Origin: Thecamonas trahens ATCC 50062
Taxonomy: Eukaryota > Apusozoa > Apusomonadida > Apusomonadidae
Assembly (NCBI RefSeq): GCF_000142905.1
Contig: NW_013657679.1
Span: 330,505 to 394,504 of the forward strand
Reading direction: 5' to 3'
Length of the DNA stretch: 64,000 nt
Shown: piece by piece, positions 39,957 to 48,823 of the stretch
Numbering within the stretch: position 1 is the stretch's first letter
Layout of the letters: each line of letters opens with the position of its first letter
Translations under genes and position numbers: made by a program
The notes under the pieces: generated by a model
What the model saw: only the letters and a program-made list of their open reading frames with translations
The model's database searches: none
Told to the model about the DNA's origin: nothing

Positions 39957-40641
39957 TCTCCCACCCTATCCCCACCATTCCCACCTCTCCACAGTTAGTC
40001 AGTCCCCCCTCCCCCCCCCCCCCTTCTCCCCCCTGTCATCCCGCGGCCACCACCATCACCTCGTTTCGTCTTATGCCCAAATGTTGAATTTTTGGAGAGC
40101 CAAAGGAGGACCGAGTCGCCAGCCCCCACGACCCCGGCCGCATAGGTATAGCCATCCCCCCCCCCCGTCCCCCCGTCCCCCGCCTTGTGTCACTATCTAC
40201 TCCCCTTGCATAGAGGGAAGACGGAAGGAGTCCTGCGTACCTGGTGGTGTAAGTGGAGTGCAGTCGGGGTGGGAGTGGGGGTGAGGGGTGAGTGGGAGGG
40301 GGGAAGGTGGTGGGGCTGCCAGTGGCAGTGGCAGTGGCAGTGGCAGTGGCAGTGGCAGTGGCAGTGGCAGTGGCAGTGGCAGTGGCAGTGGCAGTGGCAG
40401 TGGCAGTGGCAGTGGCATGGCCCGTCCACGCCCCGATAACAGTCTAACAGAAGCATGGATAGCAGAATACAGTGGATCACCCTCTTCCTTCGTCATACTC
40501 CGATTGGAGCGTAGTGGCAGCAGAAGGAATCAGATGGGGGGGGCTATTTGCCTTCGTCCCCACCAATTTGCTCCTCCAAAGCCACCATTCGAGTGGCCGC
40601 CACCCTTCTGCCCCTCCACCCCTCTCTCCCTATTGCTCGCC
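39957..40641. other. Divergent spacer between LIN9 and PIG-X
   Basis: 685 bases with no supported gene. It contains C runs at 40011-40023 and 40156-40166, a 96-bp AGTGGC microsatellite (40321-40416), and at 40455-40479 a short motif (ATGGATAGCAGAATACAGTGG) that recurs imperfectly at 48402. Confidence 0.6.
40321..40416 (+). repeat. Perfect (AGTGGC)16 microsatellite
   Basis: Sixteen uninterrupted copies of AGTGGC lie between the LIN9 and PIG-X start codons, about 225 bases upstream of the PIG-X ATG. It could encode Gly-Ser repeats, but the conserved PIG-X protein begins downstream with its own signal peptide, so it is treated as non-coding. Confidence 0.97.
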
Positions 40642-41651
40642 ATGCCCTCGTTCTGTGTCTACCGGACCTTCATCCCGCACCTTGTCTTCGTCTGCCTCGG
40701 TCTGTTGTTTGCTCTCGCCGCCGCCTCGGCCTCTGCTCGTCACTGCCCGCTCCCTCCGTCCTCAGCGGTTGCTGCCCGCCGGCTGGACTCGGGCCACCAG
40801 ATCGTGCCCTTGGTGGTGGCCATGCCCACAGCTCTGGCTCCTATGCCGGTGCTTCCGGTTACTGCAGCTGCTCATGATAGGCTTCGTCTGTTGGCGTCTG
40901 CTGTCATCGAGTCGTCGCCGTGTTGTCCGCAGGAGGATGAGGCCGGCCTGCCGCCCTGCTTGGCAGAGCTGCCTGCGGGCGATATGCGGATGGTGCGGAC
41001 GGACAGCCATGGCGTGGTGAGGGCCGACTCGCCCTGCGAGGATCTTCCGTCGCTGCCACACTTCCTGAACATTGCCAATCGATCGCTTGCCTGCAACGGC
41101 TTTCACTGCACTCTGACGACGTGCGTGGCGCCGAGCCCGGGCTCTGGACCCATGTATGCGGTCGAGACGCTCTCGCACAAGATGTTTGTCGATGCGTACG
41201 CGCTGGCAGATGCCGCCCGCGACCGGGCTAGTGATGCAGACTACCCGCTTGCCGCGCCGCTCGAGGTCATGGATCTTGAGGCTCCAGCCCACCGCGGAAA
41301 GCCGGGGCTCGTGTTAGTTGCGCTGGGACACACCGCGTCTCAGCACGACATTTGCTACCAGTTTGACCTGCACCTCCGGTATCAAGCACCTGTGGCTGAT
41401 GGCGAGGCGGTCCAGGCTGCAGTGACTCTCCCGCCGCCGCTCTGCTTGACCCGGCCGGCGACCGAACGCCGATGCCGTTCGTGGCCTGTGCAGTGACCGG
41501 CGAGGTGGGCTCGGTGGTGGCGTATGCGCCTCGCGGCACGGGCGCTGACAAGTCGTGGGTCGACACGGCAACGTTTACTGTTGTTGCTCTCGCAGCAGCC
41601 ATCATCATGACCGCCGCGGCATGGCCGCGCCCACTCCGCGATACAGCGTGA
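40642..41651 (+). CDS. PIGX: PIG-X, GPI mannosyltransferase I subunit (one frame break)
   Basis: About 336 residues once a one-base break is allowed for. PIG-X stabilises PIG-M, which adds the first mannose to GPI anchors in the ER. Seen are an N-terminal hydrophobic signal (VFVCLGLLFALAAASASA), the family's CNGFHCTLTTCV block, FVDAYALADAARD, the EVMDLEAPAHRG segment and the hallmark DLHLRYQAPVADG. At the CCC run 41430-41432 the conserved frame stops making sense; continuing one base out gives TLPAALLDPAGDRTPMPFVA, a cysteine-containing segment and a C-terminal membrane helix (FTVVALAAAIIMTAA), exactly the family's type I topology, ending at 41651. Without the shift the protein would stop at 41496 and lack its membrane anchor. 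Its last 47 bases overlap the Raptor gene tail to tail. Confidence 0.8.
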
Positions 41652-44600
41652 GCATCGATCCGTTGTTGGAGCTTGCTGCGACTAGCATGAGCGACGGATG
41701 GAACGAGAGCGCCGAGACCGGCCCGCGCCGCTGCGACATGAGGCCGTCGTACTTGCGGGTCGAGGCCGAGACCCGTCCGTCGAGGCGGACCAGCTTGACG
41801 TAGCGGTACATGGACGAGCCGTAGGCGACCGCGACGTGGCCAGCGCCAGTCGAGATGGCTGCGGCTGAGACGCCCGACTCGTTGAGCGTGACCACTGATG
41901 CATTGCGCTTGGTAGCCACGTCCCACGTCCGCATCAGCCCGTCGGCGCCGGTCACAACCAGCAGCGGCGAAGCCATGCTCGCGCCGATGTTGGTCCATCC
42001 CAGCGAGAGGACTGCTCCGGTCTGGTGCCGGACCATTGAGACAAGCGGCGACTCGATGCCGGTCATCCAGCGGACCGAGCCGTCCGAGCAGCCGACCACA
42101 ACGAGCTGAACGCCGCGCGCAGTCGACGGCGAGAGCGTGATGGCGGTGATGGCCACATCGTCGCCGCCACCAAAGAACAGCGACTTGACGTAGAGGCCCG
42201 TCGACATGTCCCACACCCGGAGCCGTGCCCGAGAGCCGGTGGTAAAGACTCGCCGACCCGCGCTCGATCCGCCGACGGCCATGAGGAACTTGCCGCGTGA
42301 CTGAAGCTGTGCCACTCCAGGCTGCGAGACCTCGCTGTCTTTCGTCGCCCACCACGCCTTGACCAGCCGCGGCGAGCTTGTTGTCACGTCTGCATACATC
42401 CGGACGGCGCCGTCCGACGTGCCCACCAGGAGCACGTCCTCGCCGCGCGGGTCCTGCTCGAGCAGGACTTGAGTGATTCGCGCCTTGATCGACGCGCCCG
42501 CCGACGGCGTCGTCACATGCGGCGAGGAGAGCGACGACCGCGCTGTCATGTCGGTCGTCACTGAGAGTGCTGGCAGCGTCTTGGAGGTGTGCGTATCCGA
42601 GGCTGGCGACGGTGCCGGAGCCGGAGGCGGGCCCTCGCTCGAGTCGCGGCGGAGCTTGTTCAGCGCCAGCCGCGGAATGACCGGTGGCGGGCCGGTCGGG
42701 AGCCCTGTTGCCGCGTTGTCAGCGTCAGCCTCGTCGTCGACATCGTCGTCAGAGAGCGAGTGCGACATCGATCGGGTGAGGCTCCCAATCGAGTGAGAAT
42801 GCGAGCCTGAGCGCATTGACTCGACCGATCCGCCGTGGCCGCCAGCGTAGTACAGCGACGAGCCGTGCAGCTCCGACGGCGCCGACCCGGCGTGGACGTC
42901 AACATTAAGCTCTTCGCCAGACCCGGACGGGCCGCGCGACGATTGCAGGTGGCGCTTGGCGTCGACCGGCTGCTCCTCGGAAATGGCAGAGAGCATCGCG
43001 AGTGCGGTGCTCGCCGAGCCACCCGAAGACATCGTCGAGTCTGGCTCTGGCGCGTGCATGCCAGTCACACCGAGCGGTGTGAACCGCTCGTTGCACGGCA
43101 CGTAGAGCGACGAGATTCGCCGGAGGCCGGCTTCAGGACCAACCCGCGGAGAGTCAGCGTCGTCGCCGGCCGCCGCCGAGGCGCCCATAAAGTCGGTGCT
43201 GCGTCGTGGCGACGCAAGCGTTGTTGGCGTAGAGGCAGACGGCGTCGTCGCCATGGCCAGGCTTGCCGGATCGTGCATGTATGCCACGACATGACCCGAA
43301 GCAAAGGCCACAACTAGCATCGGCTGCGTCGAGTGGAACGCAGTCGCCCGTACAACGTTGGTTCCAAAGTCCATCTCGGCCGCCCGCTCGAGCTTGTCCG
43401 ATGAAGATGATGACGACGACGAAGCACGGGCGGCAACAGCTGCGGCTGCGGCTGCGGCTGCGGCAGCCGCAGCCGCAGAGGCCGCAGCGTCAGCGTTGTA
43501 CGGGGCAGAGCTCGAGGAGGCGAGGACGGCCGAGTCAAACACCGTGTGGCCGAGTGAGGTGGCGGCCGGCGACCAGAACGGCGAGCCAAAGAGGGCTTCG
43601 CGCGAGGCGTCGAGGCCGTCGACAGGCAGGGCGTTGGCGTTGTGAGCAACCTGGCCTGGGGCCCGAGGCGAGGGATTTGGCGAAGTGAGAGAGCGTGGCG
43701 TGGAGCCGGCCGAGCCGGGCGGCGAGCCACGGGTGGCAGCCGACTTGACGGTGGTGGTGGCGGCCGCAACAAACTCGCGGATGAGCGGCTCCTTGAGAAA
43801 GACCTTGTACGACCAGTCCATGGCCTGCGACTCGAGGGCGACGCCACCCATGGTGGCCAGCTCTTCGAGGCTCGGCTGGCGGTCGTAGATGGCGTCAAAG
43901 CCAAAGACGTACGGCGCATGCGGCGAGGCGTCGAGTGGGAGATCCATGACAACGCCAGCAGCGGCGTTGGACTCGACGGCGACAGCGGCGTCGACAAGCG
44001 GGTCGACAATGGACTTTTCTTGCGGTGGGAGCGCGACAGGCGAGCGGACCTGCCCACCGATGGCGTCTGCACCGGCAAGGGTGGTGGCGTCAAACGCGAG
44101 ATTGCGGGCGGCCTTGCGCTTGGCACGATCGAGCGTGGAGTAGTCAAGCGAGGTTCGGCGCGCCGCGGCGGCGGCAGAGCGGACTCGGTCGGCTGAGGTG
44201 CCGCGAGCCGAGAGGACCCGGCCGGAGCTGCGCCCCACCGAGCTCGACGCCACGTGCCGCTGGCGGGAGCGCGAGCGGGTCCGGGCCGCCTTGCGAGGTG
44301 ACCGCTGTGCCTCACGCCCGCGCGGCGACGCAAGGGCGCCGGCAATGTTCGATGATGAGAGGACGCGGACCATGTTGCCTTCGATCATGGTCGTCGCTGC
44401 CTGCGGGGAGCCTGCCGTGCCGGTGCCCGATTCGGACTCGGTTCGAGACCGGATGGCAGAGCCCGAGTTGGCGTCGAGCGCCAGAAAGTCCGAGCCCTGT
44501 TGCGGAGGGGTGCGGAGCGGGAGCTCGGGCGAGGCCAGATCGGCGTCCTCGCCACCGCCGACCTGCAGTTTGTCGCGGAGTGCAGCGGCGTAGTACTCGA

Positions 44601-47075
44601 GAAAGCGGACCACAATGACAGCCTTGGTAACAACCTTGGGAACGGGTCGGCGAGAAGAGTGAAGAGGGCGTGCCAGGTAAAGGCGACAAGCAGGACCGGA
44701 TCGCCGGCTTCGGACCTGCGGTCGCCCGGCCGTGGGGTAGCGGCCGTAGCCGTGGCAGAGAGAAAAGCGTCACGGACAGAGTGAGGATGCGGAATGATGC
44801 CGCGGAAGCGCAGGTCATCATCGAAGCGGAGAAGGACAACAAGACAGAGCGGGACAAGCTCGTGGCGGACAAGCGACGACGAGTCGAAGAGGGCAGCGGG
44901 GAGCAGGTCCATGAGCAGATTGGCGAGCACGTTGCGCTCGTTGAAGAAGCGGGTGAGGTCCGCTTCGGGCTCGTCGAGGCCCGGAATGGCGGCGAGAAAC
45001 TCCTTGCGCTTGCGCGACCGGCCCGAGGCAAGCGGCGGCATGCCCTCAGTGGACGTGCGCAGGGGCAGAACGCCATCAGCCCCGAGGTAGGCGAGCGCGA
45101 GCGAGGAGACGGTCGAGCGTAGCGCGCAGACGGCAACGGCACGGATTTGCGGATGCGGTGACGAGAGCGCCTGGAGCTGGAGAGCGCGCCAGGCGGCGAG
45201 GGTGGCGTCCAGCAAAAAGGTCGCCGGCGCAGCACCCCAGAGCTTGGCCATGGCAATGATGGCCCACTTGACAATGAGAGGCGGGACAGGTGCCGTCGAG
45301 GAAGTGACGACAAAGGCAAGGAGAGCAGCGTCGATGTTGGCGCGGGCAGCGACAGCCTGGCCCTGCGGATGCTTGTCCACCAGGAGCGAGATGGCAAACA
45401 GCGCCATAACCGAGTCGGTGCAGGTCTTGAGTGAGGTGAGCGAGCCAGTGTCGCGAAGCTCTGTAAGGCCCGAGTGGACCATAGCTCCAAAGAACGGCAG
45501 CTTGGAGTCCTTGATGACCTGGTTGCGGAAGGTGGGGTCAAAGGCGAGGATGCGGGCCCAGATGGTGACGAGGTAGTGCGAGTGGAGCTGGTTGGCGCCA
45601 AGGAGCTGGACAAAGTACGGGCCCATGCCGACCTTGAGACCGCAGTCAACCGCCCAGTCGCCGAGGAGGAAAAATACCTGTACAAGGCGAAGGGCCTGGG
45701 CGCGGTAGCGTGCGCCGAGGATGGCGTGCAGGACGGCCGGGAGCTGAACTGGCTGGATCTTGGCGTCCGAGAGAGTGACGTCGATCTGGGCCATGCCGAG
45801 CCAGACTTCAAAGGCCTGGAGCTGCGAGTCGAAGAACGGCAGCGGCTCTGCGAGGACGGCGGCGGCCTGCGGAGAGTTTGGTCCGACGAGGGCGAGCGTG
45901 GTCAGCTTCTCGAGGAGTACGTCGACGACAAAGTCCCAAGCCATCCACATTGGGTGGTTGTGCGTGGGAGGAATGGCTGGGTACGAGACCGTGGTTCGCT
46001 TGAGCGAGTGCATGATGCGAGTAGCGAGGATAAAGTTGCGGAAGAGCGAGGCGACAGCCTCGTCCGAGGTGTACAGCCGCTGGTAGGTGGCCTTGGGGAG
46101 GACAGACCAGGCGATGCACTCGGTGACGGCACCAAAGATCCAGTGGAGCTCGCCGAGGAGGGTGGACCGCGACGAAATCTTGCCGGGGATGCGGGCAAAG
46201 AGCGTGGTGGGGTCGTCGAGGCCATCGACAAGTGTGCGCGAGGCGGCCCAGGTGAGCGCGGTCTTGAGTGGGGTGGTGAGGCATGCCGTAAAGATGTCCA
46301 CAGGCAGGTGGGTGGCGTAGGGGAGAAATTCGTCGGCAGCAACGGCGCCGATGATGATGAGGTCAAAGAGGACAACGTTGGCGAGGTTGTGCGCGTTGGA
46401 GCCCATTTCCGTGTTGCGGAGCTCGACAAGGTAGTTGACAATGCGGCCTGCGCCTGAGCAATCAAGAACAAACATGCATGGCCCGGCAAGCCAGCGGAGG
46501 ATCATGGTGACAAAGACCGGGACGTACTTGGTGTAGTCCTCATTGAAGATCCAGAGCTCGCCCTTGAGCGACGGCCGGGCCACGCCGTGGCCGTTGTAGT
46601 AAAACAGGGCACGACCATCCTTGGCGTCTGCACGGAGGCGGGTGCATGCGGCCTCAAGCGCCGCGCCACACGGGTCGAGTGCAGGCTGGAACACCATGGA
46701 TGCCTGGAGCGAGCGGAACTGGCGGGCGAGGCCTGCGCCGACGGCGTCAACAGCCTGCTCGGGCGTGGGGAAGAGGGTGGGGTCGAGCCAGGCCTCGAGG
46801 GTGGAGGCCCGGGCCGGAACAGTCACGTCAGGCGGTGGAACACCAACATTGAGACAGACAGCCAGCAGGGCATGGTGTGTCCTCCGTCGTGAGGCCCGGC
46901 GCCAGAGTGCTCGGAGCTTTCTGTCTGCTTCTGCTTGGGCTTTGTTCTCGGTGTATGTCAGGGCGGCTCCATACACGTCAGCCCATGCATGCCACCATGG
47001 CTCTCCCGGAGGCTCACTCTCTACACTCCGCCGAGGCCGTGACTCTGTCCGCCGCGCATGGCTGGGGGTGAACAT
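41605..47075 (-). CDS. RPTOR: Raptor, mTORC1 scaffold (one frame break)
   Basis: About 1,823 residues from the ATG at 47075. The N-terminal RNC/caspase-like domain is clear: LLAVCLNVGVPPPDV, LEAWLDPTLFPTPEQAVDAVG, FYYNGHGVARPSLKGELWIF with the conserved His, and FVLDCSGAGRIV with the conserved Cys. A long armadillo-type helical region follows (QLHSHYLVTIWARILAFDPTF, VLLVAFTWHALFTLLADPFP). At the GGG run 44638-44640 the frame changes by one base and continues KVVTKAVIVVRFLEYYAAAL, seamless in meaning. The middle is low complexity, including Ala and Ser runs (43435-43500). The C-terminal quarter is the WD40 propeller (RLRVWDMSTGLYVKSLFF, MRTWDVATKRN, HPSLMLVAASS). Raptor recruits mTORC1 substrates and Rag GTPases. 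The protein is longer than human Raptor because of the low-complexity insert. Confidence 0.93.
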
Positions 47076-47459
47076 CACGCCGCAGGAGTGAGGTACTGTG
47101 AAGGGAGGGGTGTGGGTGGGGTGCGGTGGGGTGGGCGGTGGCGGCGTCCTGTCGCGGTCGTTTGATCGGTGCCGCAGTGCAGTCGCGGCCGGTGCGGCGG
47201 AAGAGCGGCAGCTGACAACAGTATCAATTTGTGGCGTTTGGTCCTTGCAGGCGACGCAACTTGAGATGGGGGGGGGACCAGAGTTGGCAGTGATGAGGGT
47301 GGGGGTGGGGGGGGGATGCAGCAGAGTGAATCCGGCTTGAATATTGGTTAGCCACGGCGGGAACCGCGACAGTGCGGCGGGTGCCGCCGGATCGGCGGGC
47401 AGACTGGCTGGCAAAGCGGGTCGATTCGCCAGATGATCGACGCATGGCTTGGATGAGCA
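47076..47459. other. Spacer between COQ3 and Raptor
   Basis: 384 bases upstream of Raptor and downstream of COQ3 on the minus strand. It has two nine-base G runs (47268-47276, 47307-47315) and GGGTGTGGGTGGGGTGCGG-type sequence near 47110-47130. An open frame extends 5' of the Raptor ATG but reads as leader. No RNA gene seen. Confidence 0.5.
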
Positions 47460-48275
47460 TCACAATTGTGCGGGGCGGGGCGTGGCGGCGGCAATGTAGT
47501 TGATAGAGAGATGGTCTGGGTGGAGGGTGAAGGCCCGCTCAATCGGATCAGGAATCATGCCGGCGATGAGGCCAAGGTCGAGGCCAGCGGCGTCAAAGTG
47601 AGCCTCGAGCTCGTCGGGAGTGAGGAACGCGTTCCAGTCATGGGTGCCCTCTGGGAGGATGCGGCAGACGCGCTCGGCGCCGACAATCGCGGTAGCGTAG
47701 GAGAGCGCGGTGCGATTGAGGGTGGAGATGACGAGCGTGCCGGAGGGTGCGACAAGCGAGGCGAGCGAGGAGACGAATAGCGGGACGTCGGCCACGTGCT
47801 CGATGACTTCCGAGGCGACGACGACATCAAAGAGCTGATCAGGGTACTTGGCAACATGATCCTCGGCGGCAATGGCCTCGTACTCGAGCGACCCGATGCC
47901 CGAGCCGACAGCCATGGTGGAGCTGGCATGAGCTCGAGCGGCGTCGACGTTGGCCTGCGAGATGTCGATGCCCTTGACGGAGCCAAAGCCGAGTCGGGCA
48001 AGCGGCTCGGCCAGAACACCACCACCGCATCCGACGTCAAGCACACGGGCACTGGCATGATTTGGAGCAAGGCCGGCGTTGGCCTGGGCAGAAGCATAGG
48101 CGAGGGCGATGAACTTGACCCGGGCCGGGTTGAGCGCGTGGAGCGCCGCCGCCGGCGAGTCGGCCGACCACCACGACGGCGCCAGGGCCGCAAACTTGGC
48201 CTGTTCTGCCGGGTTGATGGTCGACGCCCACCGACGGGCCTGGTTCCATGCAACGCGTTGTATGGAGGCGAGCAT
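47460..48275 (-). CDS. COQ3: Ubiquinone biosynthesis O-methyltransferase, mitochondrial
   Basis: 271 residues. The basic amphipathic N-terminus (MLASIQRVAWNQARRWAST) is a likely mitochondrial presequence. The UbiG/COQ3 core follows: EQAKFAALAPSWW, LNPARVKFI, SAM-binding motif I VLDVGCGGGVLAEPLARLG, VKGIDISQANVDAARAHA, VVASEVIEHVADVPLFV and the family-specific TLVISTLNRTALSYATAIV, with LPEGTHDWNAFLTPDEL. COQ3 methylates both ring hydroxyls in ubiquinone synthesis within the inner-membrane CoQ synthome. Length matches the family. Start at 48275 is supported by the presequence. Confidence 0.95.
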   Translation of the reverse strand: MLASIQRVAWNQARRWASTINPAEQAKFAALAPSWWSADSPAAALHALNPARVKFIALAYASAQANAGLAPNHASARVLDVGCGGGVLAEPLARLGFGSVKGIDISQANVDAARAHASSTMAVGSGIGSLEYEAIAAEDHVAKYPDQLFDVVVASEVIEHVADVPLFVSSLASLVAPSGTLVISTLNRTALSYATAIVGAERVCRILPEGTHDWNAFLTPDELEAHFDAAGLDLGLIAGMIPDPIERAFTLHPDHLSINYIAAATPRPAQL

Positions 48276-48823
48276 GGCAAAGTAGGTGGGTGTGTGAGTT
48301 GGTGTGGGTGGGGTGGTGAGGTGCTCAGCTCGAGGTAGCTGTCGCGTCAGCCGAAGCTTGTCATGTCACCTAGCGGGCTCGATTCGGACCTGGCTGGGGA
48401 CATGGTAGCGGAATACAGCGGATCGGATCCGTGGTGGTGCTTGACACACACGAGCCATGGTAGTCCTGTCATCAACGAGACGCTCATCAACAGATGCTGG
48501 CATCATGTTGATACCTGCACCTGCCCCCCTCAGGGCCTACCTTGGCCAGGTACAGCCGAGGCAGGCCCAGGGCGGCTCAAGTAGCGATCGAGCCATGGAT
48601 CGAGCAACTGGCCATGCATTAGCGTGGCTTGCAATGCGTTGGCGTGGCTAGCCATGCTCTGGCGTGGTCGTCTCATGTTGATCGAGGCTGATCTTTGGGG
48701 CGGGGGAGAGGAGGGGGGATCGCACGTGCGTCGTGGTCCACCCCCCGCACGGAGCCTGCGACACGGCCCTACACCCAACTGGTTGACTCTCAAGTCTCTC
48801 TCACTTGCCCTGGCAATCTTAGT
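48276..48823. other. Divergent spacer between COQ3 and the ABCA transporter
   Basis: 548 bases. It contains a motif (ATGGTAGCGGAATACAGCGG, from 48402) resembling one upstream of PIG-X, and an imperfect GCGTGGCT-type repeat at about 48605-48675. Short open frames exist, but none shows conserved protein features. Confidence 0.5.

Noticed and set aside
40321-40416. Gly-Ser repeat extension of PIG-X encoded by the AGTGGC microsatellite
   Set aside because: The frame there has no credible start, and the conserved protein begins with its own signal peptide at 40642.
41605-41651. Treating PIG-X as ending at 41496 to avoid overlap with Raptor
   Set aside because: That end deletes the membrane helix typical of the family, while the shifted frame supplies it.
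44638-44640. Intron at the Raptor frame change
   Set aside because: Conserved helical sequence runs right up to and directly after the run, leaving no room for an intron.
48363-48584. 73-codon open frame in the COQ3-ABCA spacer
   Set aside because: No conserved features, signal peptide or codon pattern; overlaps presumed promoter sequence.
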